This document shows, piece after piece, positions 1 to 13,300 of a DNA stretch of 64,000 nucleotides. Position numbers and translations under genes: made by a program. The notes under the pieces are model-generated. The model was not told the origin of the DNA. It made no database searches and saw only the letters and a list, made by a program, of their open reading frames with translations. How positions within the stretch are numbered: the first letter of the stretch is position 1; each line of letters begins with the position of its first letter. The stretch comes from Branchiostoma floridae. Its lineage: Eukaryota > Chordata > Leptocardii > Amphioxiformes > Branchiostomatidae. Location of the stretch: positions 23,315,406 to 23,379,405 of the forward strand of contig NC_049985.1 in NCBI RefSeq assembly GCF_000003815.2, written 5' to 3'.

Positions 1-1593
1 AATATTATTCTGCAAACAACAAACTGGTACAGGGCCCTGAAGTTGTTGCTTCCGGAGAACAAGCAAAAACGTAATAATATACAAAAATAAATCAAATTGG
101 TGCTAAAATAATAACCATGATGTGTTTAGTGTAAACTAGGTTCTTGTGGCCGTATGCCATTACTTCTTGTAATATTTTTCTTTAAATCTGAGACTCATTA
201 TCAGTTTGCAATGTTACATTCACAAGGTTAGTTCATCCTTTTGTATGTTATAGATATAAGGAAAGTTCGTAAAGAAAACTTGAAAAAGTATAAAGTTCAT
301 CATTTTCCCTACGGCCTTAACAAATGAGGTCTACTGCAGTGAAGATTTGTATAATTTTGACAAATTTTGAAATGTATATAAATTTGCGCGTTGAGTAAAA
401 TATTCCAATTACTTTCTAAATGTTATACTAAGAAAGAGGCATAGCCTTAAACACCAAAGTGTTGGGCAGTATTTGACATTATGTTCATTATATATCACAG
501 GCTAAAAATATACATGCAGGTTAAGGAAAAACACACATTCAAGTTAAAATTTCCCCGTAAAGTAGCCCAAAATGTCCCATTTCTACCTCAAATCTTCAAC
601 AACTTAAACCTATATCCTTGTGCACCACCCCCTGGATTGGTTGCTCCCTCGCCAAGCTTTTTAAACACCCCCCCCCTTCATACAGTTTTTTCTAGAAAAA
701 AAAATGACCTGTACATTACAATTTACTGATAACATGTATTGACCAAAAAGAAATTATCCAAATCACGCCATTTCTACCAACATCCTCTGACATGCCAGGC
801 CGAGACTGGCAGATGTACCACTTTTTCTCACATCACTCAACCTTATCCCGCATGGAATCAATGGTATCTCCTGATGACCAGTATAGTGAACGCACAGTGG
901 TGGACATATCACATTTTCAGTCACTTGGCTCACCTCGTTGCCATTCCTGATGAAAAAGGAAAAACAGCTTTAAGTTAACAAGATCTGTTTAAAGTTCAAG
1001 CTTTGTTCCGACACAAGGAAACACTCTCCAACAATTTTCAGGTCGATCTTGCCGACGTACTTCATCAGATGTCTCATTGATCAATGCGCTGACGTTCCGT
1101 ACGTTCGATGACGTCAGGAGCGAGTGTTTCCCTTGTGTTTGAACATAACTCAAACTTTGTAACTTTGAATTCTACCAACACAAATGAGTCTTCATTCGAA
1201 GATCTAGCTTACTGAAAGCAATGTTCAAAACTACAGTGATCTTTTATTTGCCCGAGGGAGGGAGAGAAAGCAATTGACCAGGCTTATGCGGAAAACGCAA
1301 ATGTCTTTAAGCGATTGTCTCCCCCATGAACAAAGCCTATTAGATTAAGCATCGTTTTCCTTTCGTGATCCGTACCCTCATCCCATCACGGTTATGCCCA
1401 TTCTGATGTCAAAGCATTGTTACCCTTCTTTGTATTGGCATTTCTATAGTCTATCAGACACCTTCCTCAGAGCTTCTGACTGGAGTTCTGCTTCTCATCG
1501 CTATAGGTAGGTGTCGCTTTTGAACACAATCTCAAACGTGCTAAGTTTATATATTTCTATAGGCTACAAATCGCAAACAATGATTTTCTGTAC
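1..1593. other. Region downstream of LecR exon 8; no exon recognised
   Basis: No further LecR exon was identified on the minus strand. Open frames at 481-729 and 739-978 are short, low-complexity and unlike proteins. A loose inverted repeat lies at about 989-1160 (acacaaggaaacactc against gagtgtttcccttgtgt). The rest shows nothing I can support. Confidence 0.4.
989..1160. repeat. Fold-back inverted repeat, possible MITE
   Basis: Arms near 1011-1028 and 1119-1138 are complementary with one or two gaps, and looser similarity continues outward to aaagttcaagctt and its counterpart near 1155. The centre carries a GC-rich stretch with gacgt repeats. Ends and target duplication are not clear. Confidence 0.35.
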
Positions 1594-2037
1594 CTGCTGA
1601 GATTCCGTGGAAGTTCAGTTCTGTTAGCCATGGCTGCCAGCCCGAGTGGGTCCGAGTGATGAGGAACTTCCAGTACCGCGCAGTTCCCCGGAACCCGCCG
1701 AACTCCTGCCGCTCGTACGTCCCTCCTTGTACGGTAGTGACGTTCACGACGTCCTCCCAGTTGTACGGACTCCCAACCTGCGACTTTTGCAACGTGAAGG
1801 CTGCGATGTCATGGTCGGTGTCTCCGTAGTTGTTGACTGCGATGCGGGTCAGTGTTTGAGGCACTGTGAGGTCGAATACGATGTACCATCTATTGTAGTT
1901 CTGGTCGAGACTGGAAGGGTTCCACAGAGTCGTAATGTCCCCATCCAAAACCTTCGCAGCATCATACGTCACTCCGTAGTTGACCCACGGTGTACCGGTG
2001 GATCCCACAACCCATGACGGATCCCGTATCAGCCATC
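1594..2037 (-). CDS. LecR exon 8: F5/8 type C (discoidin-like) domain
   Basis: Acceptor cttccccag| to donor GCAG|gtacag, 444 bases, phase 1-1, about 148 residues. Diagnostic stretches are AAKVLDGD near the start, RWYIVFDL (first core strand), LTRIAVNNYGDTDHD (middle), ARYWKFLITRTHSGWQPWLTE and NFHGIS at the end, all in the family order. This galactose-binding-fold domain recognises sugars or phospholipids in known members. A complete domain on one exon is unusual but fits the exon-shuffling layout here. No stop codon is present, so the protein continues. Confidence 0.8.
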
Positions 2038-2472
2038 CTGGGGAAGTGGATGCAGAATTGTTATGCCAACTCTATCGAGACTTGGAAGTCAAAATCACCA
2101 ATGTACTTTTGGAAAGAATAGAATGGTCATTGTGATGGTACAGTTGTCAACCCTAACTATGATAACCTCTAAAATAACGCTGGCCTACAGGAAGATCCTA
2201 AAATATAGTGTAAACAATACGGTACGGTCTACCACAACCGTGTTGACCTACCCTTATTTCGTTACGGTGTGCCATTTTTACCTTCGCCAAGAAGGTTATA
2301 TTTTGTGTAGAAAAATAATATTGTGACCTTGTATGTATTAGGTCAATTGATATAATTTGAGCAGCTGAGGATGGAATTTCATGATATTTGGTATTTGAGT
2401 GGCGGTTGCAGATACCACGGTTTTGTTCGAAAACGGTTCACCTGGCGCTTTTTGTCGGGACTGCAGCGGGGC

Positions 2473-2503
<31 letters not shown>

Positions 2504-4253
2504 GTTGCGGACAAGATAACTAGACGCTGTGGATCGTTTTGCATGATATTTGGTAGTTAAGTAGCGGTTTGGTAAACGAAGGTCAGCTTCGATAATGGCG
2601 TCCTGGCGACAATTAGGTTGCTGTACTGCAGTGGAGCGTCGAAGTTGGCGTTAAAGTTACCTTCAAGTGACAGGTTCGGGATTTTTGGCTAGTGGAGACG
2701 TCTTTGGGCAGGGAGTAAGTGGTGTTAGTTTGGGCCCCCTGGCGGCTTGTTTTGAAGTGCATTGGGCGATTTTGTTGTTATCTTTGGAAGAGAATAAATC
2801 AAGGACGGTTTGGTGGATTTGCATTATTTTTGGTACGTACATACCATGGGTGATGATTAAAATCCTGAAATGTATTGTATGAAAACCGGGACTTCATTTG
2901 CATGATAATTGTCTTTCCCGGACACCCAGTGCTCAGTGCCTAACCACATCTGCGCCCCAGACTTGGGTATAGTTGATGACATATTTGTGTCAGCAAAACA
3001 TAGATGTAATTTTTGCTGACACGTTATTCGTTAGTTTTCACTTTGCAAGTGCCTTGTGGTCGCATAACACAACATATAGTAGATCGGGCACAAAATAGGT
3101 CGTCGTAGTTCTTGAAAAGCCATAGAATTTTTTCTGTGCAAGACAGCGAGTCGGAAACTGTGGTGAATAGTAGAGGGAAACGTAAGTTTTGAGGCTGTAT
3201 GAGTAGGGTTACGATGTTTGTATTTGCTGGGTAGAATTTCGTGCACGAATCCGGTTCCCGCTACTTCCGTGTGTCGGCTGCAGTATGGTGACCTCCGCTG
3301 GGGGTCATTTCAAAGTGTTCTTTCTGGGAAAACGAGCAGGCGAACTTCATCTCATTTTCACATATGTTGCAGATTATACCCTCAACTCCAACATATCGAA
3401 TTCTTGTTAATTACTTTTGCACCCTGATATATTTTCTGAGTCGTCGAACCACCTCACTTTGGGGTCCTTAACCATGTAAATCCCCATAGGCGAATAACTG
3501 TGTTCTGCTACCTTTAACCACAGTGGTAATTCCCCAGGGACGGACAACGGCATTAAATTTGACTGATATGTTAGGTACTGACGTGGGCTGACTTGAACTA
3601 TAACATTTTTGTTACCGTCAGACCCGCCGTTACCATGGCAACGGCCGCCAAGACCGCGCCCTATGCTTAAGTATAGGACTTAGTGTGAGCCAATACCCGC
3701 TCTACCCCCCACCCTTTTTCCGCCGAAAAAAAGACTAACCCCCAACCCCAATCACTCAGAACGTTAGAATAAGGCCTGGCAAGCTCTTTGTAGAAGAAAA
3801 AGTCAACCAGAATATTAGATTTGTTGAGATAATGAGACCAATTAGCGGCCCCACAGATAGCCCTTGTACGGGGCCGACACCTGTGCTAGGCGTCGAAGTG
3901 CAAAGTTGGCCATATTTCAGGAACCATTTGGATTTCTGCTCTAAAACTTGGTACGGTTTTATATCTTGACTAGTTTTATTGTTTGAGCGGAAAAAAATCC
4001 AAGGTCAAGTTTGCTTATGTGGCATGGAAAAGTGAAAGCGCGGTGGTTCTGTGGCCTTTTCATTACCTTCGCCAAGAAGATTAAACTTTCGATTAAACCA
4101 TAGTGTTAGGTGAGTCTTTATGTAGGTCAACAGTATAACTGGAGAACTGATTAATGGATCTTCATGATACTTGGTATTTGAGTAGCGGTTGCAAAAACAA
4201 AGGTTGAGTTCGAAGATGGTTTACCCGGTATTTTCCGTCGGTACTGCAGAGGG

Positions 4254-4306
<53 letters not shown>

Positions 4307-7300
4307 TCTGTATGTGTGTTTGTGTGTGTATGTGTGAGTGTGAGTTTGCGGAGAGTATAACTTGAGAATCTGAAGATGGTTTTGCTTGATATTTGATGGC
4401 TATGTGGAGGTTGGGAAAGTGAAGGACAAGTTCGACAATGGACCTTCAGCGGCAACTTACGGTATTGAATTGGAGGTTAAAAGCTGGAGGTAAAGTTTCC
4501 CGCAAGTGGCAAGTTAATAACATTTTGGCATTGGATAGGTCTTGGAAATAAAATTAAATGATGAACACATTTGTGTCTACAGACATCATTCTACATTAAA
4601 GTACATACTGTTTATTTGGCGAAGGTATGTGCCCGGGGAACTCTACTTATCATAATGAAATGACGTAACGTCTCTGCAAATACTTAACTAGAATTAGGTT
4701 CAATATTGCTGTGATATCCGACCCGCTGGAGGGCTGGGACCGAGGGTGATGCGGAATACACCGTGTTGTATTTTATTTATGTCATCGTCCTGTCAACAGT
4801 GCAAACTTTTCTACTGCTGGCAGGATCGTCCTGTCAACAGTGCAAACTTTTCTACTGCTGACAGAATCGTCCTGTCAACAGTGCAAACTTTTCTACTGTT
4901 GACAGGACGATCCTGCCAATAGCCTAAGGCATATCGTAAACTGGGCAAACTGTCGTGATACTGCCCAGAAACACGCTACCGAAATATCGTAAACTGGGCA
5001 AACTTTTGTGATGCTGCCATGAAACACGGTACCGAAATATCGTAATTCGGACTATTTAACGACAGTTAACGACAGTTTGTCCAACTTACGATATTTCAAC
5101 TCGCGCGCTACGATACGTATCGTCTTATCATGCCTATCGTCTAAGCTTGCGATGTGACGCTTACGATAGCTATCATATGCATATCATTACGTTACTTTAA
5201 CGCACGTCGGCAGTTCCTAGGTACAAGATCCCATAAGCATAACAAGATTTTTTTTGTATTCTGAACAAATTGCATCTCAAAGACCAATACCCGTTTCTGC
5301 TGTAGACTTCCCCTTCGATAAATGATGTACTCGATAGACAAAATGCTCCAACCTGTTCGATGAATCCGATCGTACATGTTGCCAGGCGATGTAAACGATT
5401 TCTCCTCATCTGAGCAGAGCCTGCTTTTCAAATAGCATTGGTTGCGTATGTTGTACTGAAACGACAGGCATGTCGAGTTGGCACAACACGCTTCCGCACA
5501 GCCCTGGAGGGTGACATTAGGGGGACTGGATATGTCTGAACCTCCACAATCAGTCCAGGGGACGTGGCGAAACGCTGATAGTCCATGGCCACAAGTTTCT
5601 GAAACATATGAATATAACTTTACCTGACGCATCAGTTGGACCGCTAAATATCCTATATAAGCTAACTGGAGGTTAGCTGATTATGACCGAAATTTCTACT
5701 CTCCAAGCAGAGGTTCGGCTCCGGACGGCGGACATGAATAAAACAGGACAAAATAGTGCCAGGTACAAGTCACATCAAAGTTGACAGTCGCGGCGTATTT
5801 AAGGTCGCACGTAAAATATGTCACGTACCTTATGTCACACGTTCTATTAAATCACAGATGTTATAAGGAAATGATTCGCCAACAGTACACCCGATCCAAT
5901 ATATATGTACTTAAATTAATGTGGCACGATATGGCATCATTTCCGTTTCAAAATATCGTATCTAAAACGTACCTTAAACCAGCGAAAATACGTCTACGAT
6001 ATCCGTATTTTACGTACGAGGGGGGTTCAATAAGTTCTTGGCCTCACCAAGAAATAACAAGCACAACTCAGATTTTCAGGCACAACTTCATAGTATGAAG
6101 TCTTTTATCAATATCCTCCAAATTTCAAATCATTGGAGTCATTACTTTCCAGGCATTCGTTTTTCCTAAATTAGAAGGTAAGTGGCGAGAAAAAAGTTGT
6201 GTGAATTGTGATCAGACATGTGTGGGTCTAGTTTCCCATGCCATAAATTAACAAAAGACGTTGTCAAAATGGTTGATAATGATTCTCTTCCTATTTCAAG
6301 CAAAAAGAATTGGGTTTCTAACTTCCAGCAGCGCAAATTGACCCACACACTCAGGTCAGGTCAATTGTCCACGTTTTTTTTCCTTCTCCCTCACCTAACG
6401 TTACTGGGTGTCGCCTGCAAAGTAATGATCACACTAATTTGAATTTTGGTACATATTTATATAAGACTTTATACTTGACATCTATGCTTCGAAATCTGAG
6501 CTGTGCTTATTTTTTCTCGGTAAAGTCGGGGACTTATTGATAACCCCACGTACATGTATAAAGTCTTATATAAATGTGTACCAAAATTCAAATTATTGTG
6601 ATCATCATGTTGCAGGCGACACCCAGTAACGTTAGGTAAGGGATAACGAAAAAAAAAGGTGGACAATTGATCTGCAACCTGAGGTGTGAGGTCAAATTGT
6701 CTGATCACACTTCACCCTTCTTTTTCTCCCCACTTACCTTCTAATTTAGAAAAAAACGAATGCCTGGAAAGTAATGGCTCCAATGATTTGTAATTTGGAG
6801 GATATTGATAAAAGACTTCATACTATGAAGTTGTGCCTGAAAATCTGAGTTGTGCTTGTTCTTTCTTGGTGAGGCCAAGAACTTATTGAACCCCCCTCGT
6901 ATACGGTATCGTCTCGGAACAAAAATATTGGTATACCCCATTATACCCAGCAAACTTCACTTTGCTAAGCTATCGTTATAAGACGTACCTTAAATTATCG
7001 TCATCAGGTATACCCGTACACCATTTATTAGAGTCTGACCTGTAATCTTGTACACTTCATTTCCCCAATACCCGCCCTCGCCGTCCGCGGCGCAGGTTGT
7101 GGAAGGACCGTACTTGTTGTAGGTTTTGAGCCCATCGGCAGACCCGAAACACTGTCCGCCATTCTGTACACCAAACACGGGGAAACCCCTAGAAAGTGCT
7201 ACCTGGTAACACTTCTCTATGGGGTTTTCTCGTGACTGGTAGTGGTCTCCGTCCAGGCGTGGATCTGTCTCTTCGAGTGTCGGAATGGCGCGGTCTAATG

Positions 7301-10300
7301 TGTCCGCCCAGCATCCCAGGCTGATGTACTCACGGCTTTCGCTTCCTGTGTGAGGTAGGTAGTAACGTACGTTAATAGCCAAATGGAGTTTTCTACTCTT
7401 GTTCTTCTTTCAGGAGGTAGGTGTATTGGTATGGTGGTCTTCGTCGAAATACCGTGTTATGATTTCATGTCTATCAATATGAATTTAATCACACGCTGTG
7501 GTCATGATTTTTAAGTGGTAGATAGCCCTCGAGGCAGAGAGTAAGTGCTGTGAGTTTGGGCCCCCTAGCGGCTTTTTTGGAACTGCAGGCGCCGGTTTCC
7601 ATTCAAACTTTGGAGGAGAATAACTCTACAACGTGTTGACGGATCGTCATGATTTTTGGTATGTAGATAGAATGAGTGATGACTTAAATAATGGGATACT
7701 AATTATGCAAATCAACAGCTAATTTGCATAATTAATGAGGAAAATTTATAAATCCACTGCATTCCATGATAGGACTTTCAAACTTGTCACATATGTAGCT
7801 GGGAAGGAGAGAAATGTCGATAGATATCAATTATGCAAATGATGACCTCATTTGCATAATTAATGAGAAAATATGAACATGTTGACGGATCATCATGTTT
7901 TTTGGTATGTAGGTAGCGTAAGTGAAGACCTACATAATGAGATACCAATTATGCAAATCAACAGCTAATGTGTATAATTAATGAGAATATTTTATAAATT
8001 CACTACATTCCATGATAGGACTTTAAAACTTGTCACATATGTAGCTGAGAAAGAGAGAAATGTCACTTCACATTTATCATGCAAATGATGATCTCATTTG
8101 CATAATTAATGAGAAAATATGAACGTGTTGACGGATCGTCATGATTTTTGGCATGTAGATAGCCTAAGTGAAGACTTATATAATGTGATACTTAATTTGC
8201 ATAATTGATTAGGAAAAGCTCATAAATCCACTGCATTCCATTATAGTACTTTCATCAAAGTTGTCACATATGTAACTGAGAAAGAGGGAAGAGAGTAACT
8301 CAGTAAGAGTGTATTTAAAGACTTTGAAAGAGAATAAGTCAAGAATGGATCAAAGGATCATCATGATTTTGGTATGCTGATAGCTTAAGTAATGCTTGAT
8401 ACAATTTGATATCAGTTAATTGTAACTTGGGGTCTAATTCTACTAAACAAGCCTGGTTTTTTTGCAATGGTATGTGTTCGTGGAACTCTAGTTTCCTTAT
8501 AACATCTGTGATTTAATAGAACGTGTGACATAAGGTACGTGACATCTTTTACGTGCGACCTTAAATACGCCGCGACTGTCAACCTTGATGTGACTTGTAC
8601 CTGACACTATTTTGTCGTGTTTTATTCATGTCCGCCGTCCGGAGCCGAACCTCTGCTTGGCTTTTAAGGTACGTTTTTAGATACGACATTTTGACACGGA
8701 GATGATGCCATAGGCAGGTTCTGGACACGCGGGGCCTTGGCACGGTGCGGGATAAAGCACGATTCGGGGCGCAACAAGCAATGTTCCAACGTCCGAATCA
8801 GGTATTCGAAGTTTCGACCGCGCCGCTCTGGCGTGCGCAGTGTATGTTCGAAATATTCGATGGAAGCCTGTGTGATACAACTTCGAAGCTTAGGGACGAC
8901 AGACATAGGAGACTGAGGAAACGTTCGTTGGGCACACCAATACAGAACATTGTACAGCTGTATATACAAATTAGTTACATGAGGAGAGTTCAAGTTGCTT
9001 ATGTGTACCTAGTGTAGGACAACTAATTTGTCGCCTGAGTGTCATACCTTCGTGAGTTGTTAAAAGTTGTTGCTTTGTAGTCGTCTGAATCTGGTCAAAC
9101 CCTGTCCTTTCCACAGAATGTGTCAAACCCTGGTGACAAATAATAATACAAGCATGTTTGTATCACTGTAGAGTACAAAACTGCATTTCATTATAGGCTA
9201 GGGCGTTTCACAGATCTTTAACATTTCCTTACCTTATCTTTAGTTGCCGACTGTCTTTGCCTGCGGAAACATGCTATGTATTACATGAAGTACATGAAAA
9301 CAGTGATTCGTTATAGGACAAACAATGTAGGCTAGGGCATTTCAAAAGCCTTTGACTTTTTCTTACGTTAGCTGGCAGCGTCACACCATCAGATGTCTTC
9401 CGCGAAAGAAAGGCTGTCATGTTGGCTGGATCCCATGGATCTTCCGTCACGATCATCATGGTCTGTTAAAGATGTAGATATCAAATTATAACTTATTATT
9501 ATTGAACACATATAGTCTTCTTCGGTACACAACCCTCTTTTATATTCTTCTGAATACCGTACAGCGACTAGTCTGTCGTTGTTATTAGTACAAAATGAAC
9601 AGTTTCCATCGGCACTGAATGAACTTGTCATGTCAGTGCAAATCGAACTTGATCTATCGTGACGAAACATCTTGTCAAGAAGACAAGTCTGAAGAAGAAT
9701 TAAAACGGGTCGTGTCCCGAGGAAGACTGCGTTGCTTTTAAGGCCCTTCTCTTTTAAGTCCTGTAACTCTTCAACGACTTATCATATTACCACCAAATTT
9801 TTAGAGAATAATGTAGACATTATATCTAACGATTCTAAGAATGTCGACACTATTATGGCGTATTGTGACGTAATTATGACGTCATCATTTTGATTTTATT
9901 AGCTGGACCCATGAAAAAAAGGTATTCCCAGAAACCTTCAAGGTATGCTACAAAAATGTAACAGCAAGTGCAGATAACGGAATGATAATGTTTTTACAAC
10001 TTGTGTTGCAAATAGCAACATGAATGACGTCAAAATGACGGGTGACTTAAGGCATGTGACACGCGTATAGCTATGTTAAACGCTTAAATCCTCATAACTT
10101 TTTGTCGCGTAGTCGTATCAAGATGAAACTTCACACAATGCTTGAACTGTTTATAATGTACTAGACACTGGTGGATTTGTATGTGAAATGCTGGAATTTT
10201 AGGTTGGAAATACATATTTTGGTTAAAAAAATATCGTTCACTTCATGTGTCCGAGCCTTGGCGAGGACAACACGTTTAGCCTTCACATTCATCAAGATAA

Positions 10301-13300
10301 GAGCTTACCTCCTTTAGATTAATTTTATCCGCGGCTATTTTGCCTAAAGTGAAGGAATCCTAAAATTTTTAGGCCAAAAAGAGCAAAAAGCTTTCGTTTT
10401 TCTAATTTTGTGATGAAAATGAGCTCCAGTGAAAATATTTAAAAACAAAAACAAAATAGCCGTGGACAGTTTCAACAAACAAGTGTTGATACTTCAAAAT
10501 ATACTTAATTTGGCAGCAATCCTGCTGTTTTGACCGAGGCTGAAGCCCATAAATGAGACTATGCGAGATCCGTAGGGCCGTTGTCAATCAAAGCTGTTGT
10601 CTTTGTTTTCCCGCCATTTCACATCCCGTGTGTTCGGACGTTCGAACGCGCGGGTTCGGGCGGTACCATTATGCGATTTCCGCGGGGACCTCTTTTCTTA
10701 ATCGCAGCGGATTATGTCAATATTTGATAAATACTTCATCAATGTCTAATACAGTTAGCATTTAGACGTCGTACCAAAAGTAATTAGTCTACCCCATACA
10801 TAGTGAGTGCCTGTTTTTACAATGTAACATTACAATATGACATTGGGCCGTTCTGAAAACTTCGCGGCCCTGCAGGTCACCTGCGGTCACGGAGTGGTTC
10901 GGAATTCATGTATGATTCCATCACCCTGGTAACCTCCCGGGGCGACGCCCTTTTTCACTCCTCAGCGAGCTCCATTGAATCACAGGCCTTAAGTTACCCG
11001 AAGATGATAAGCTAGTTATTATTGATCTGGTCATAAGACTCATATTGTCCGCCATCTCAGATTTTGGCTGATGACGTCACCAAATTAGCATAATTTATGC
11101 ATATTTGATTATGAAAGATATTCCAGATAACATAAGCTTCTATCAAGGTAAGAAATAGCAGTAATATAGCAAATAAACGTGAAAAATACATTGTTAGAAA
11201 CAAATTTAGCGATTTTTTTGTCAAAAGTGCCTGTCAACAAACGGTTGCCATGGCAACATGAGAATGAGGATTTTTTTCAAACTTTGTGAAATTGTTTCTA
11301 ACAATAATTAAGGAAAGCTAAGAAAATTCGGTGGCTTTAGCATAAGCCATTCCAGCATTAAAGTTGGCGCATGCCTCAAAAGCCCCCCCCCCCCACCCGC
11401 GTTGAATAGGGATATGGTTAAAATGAGGCAGCTCTTACAAAATAAAGCTACCATTTTCATAACATGAAAACTTTGCGCATCATTAGAAATGGATGTTCTA
11501 TTTTTTTATTAACAGCTGCATCTTGTTTGACATAAAAACAAAACTGTAGTGGTCTAAAACTGCACGTTCAATACAAGGTTAAGGGAACCAACCGAGGTTT
11601 TTACACTTTTGTTTTCCAGTGTAGAACCGGTAGGGATGGCTGGGAATGGTGACACTGGTGGTCGGCTTGATGTAACACTCCGCTCCAGAGAACTGTTGGG
11701 TGAGAGTGGATGAGTCTCCTGCACGGTTGTGAGGAATATGACGAGACCAGCTCCTGCACCAATGCCAATGGCGATGATGACGAGTAGCACCACAAAGGAA
11801 CGGTGGGATGTCACGTTGAAACTTCCCGGAAACACGCAACTGTCTTCAGCATCGTTGTTATCTGTCAGCAGAAAATATTCCATATCTTTATTTCATAACT
11901 GTTGTCAAATTACTTTCGCAAGAGCTATATATAAACGCAAAACCTTTTTTTATCATACTTTATGATACTTGTTGTGAGACTGTCATGAAAAAGAGCCACA
12001 GTAAACCGAGGGATATTTTATCACGAATCATCACACTTGGGTAGATAAGAAGTCAGCACAAAATTCTTTACTTTTCAGGAAGACAAAGAAATGCCCATAA
12101 TTTTGTCAAAGTACGTACTATTCATGAGCATTTCAAGAGTACAGTAAACTGTGTCAACAATGGTGTCATAATATTGTAAAATGACGTACAGCATTATCTG
12201 TTGACTAATATAAAGCCTGCAATGTATCTAGATACTAATCAAATGGAAAAGCAAACTTATGATTTAAAACACTCTTCTAATTTCTTTGTGGTAAATTTAA
12301 ACAAACAACAAAACGCACCTCCGTCGTCCTGTCGTAACACACCCGCCGCGTACATCGGGTTCTCCAACAGGCGGGTACCGTTACGGCCCGTCTCATCTGT
12401 ATCTTCTGCAGTTGGCTGTCCATCGGGTCCACTTTGTGTGGTATTTTCGATGGGTTCTGTAAATATCACATGACAGCAAGTTATAAAATTTCAACAGGAA
12501 AATATCATTCCAATCCATTAGAACTTCTTGGTAGTACTTTTCGTTCACGCAAAGATGTGCTGCCCTACCACACACATTCAGCTCTACTTATTCCTTTGTG
12601 GTAGAAATTGTAAATGTTACAAGAAGTTGTGCTGTACTGTTCATACTCTCGCCCAAATGAAGTATTTCCAAAATTCTTGCCACATTTTGGTGGGAATTAC
12701 AACTGGACCTTATATCCCCTTCACACAAGAAGGAATGAGCCAAAATGCTGTCATAAGGAAAATTCTTCTCTATTCCTGGCAATTCGTAGTGTATTCTAGA
12801 AATTCTCCCTGCATTCCAGATATTCTTTTGGCCACATTCTGCCAGTATTCGAAGTGGTTTGCCGTTTCGGTTCTCCATCGAATGATATAACGGGGGCCGC
12901 CCTAAGATGCCCCCTGCCCTAAGATTTAGCTTTTTTTCTATTAATTTTTTCTTACACATGTTCACTTCCCTTTTTTTTGAAGACATAATTTTCACAATAA
13001 TGTTGGTAGCGCCGAATCACTGTGATCACCTGTTACTAGGTATTGGTGGCTTGTGTCCATAAATAAACAACCAGTAAAAAAACAGCCACACAACTGTCAT
13101 ACACATAAGAAATAAAGCTTCACAAAACACTACAAATATTGCTCTAACAAATGATTCGTGCAGTCTATTTAAATGAAACTTCACAGAGTGATGTTGAATA
13201 TGTTCACCAATACGTACACAGATTTTTTTTTGTGATTTTGACGTTGTGGTTTTTCGTAATGATTTTGTGAGTCGGGCCGCCGCATTCAGTGCATTTCGCC

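Noticed and set aside
4162-4455. Open frame rich in Thr-His
   Set aside because: Translation of the TG microsatellite.
12588-12995. 135-codon minus-strand frame
   Set aside because: Overlaps a plus-strand frame of similar length, lies in a LecR intron, and shows no domain.
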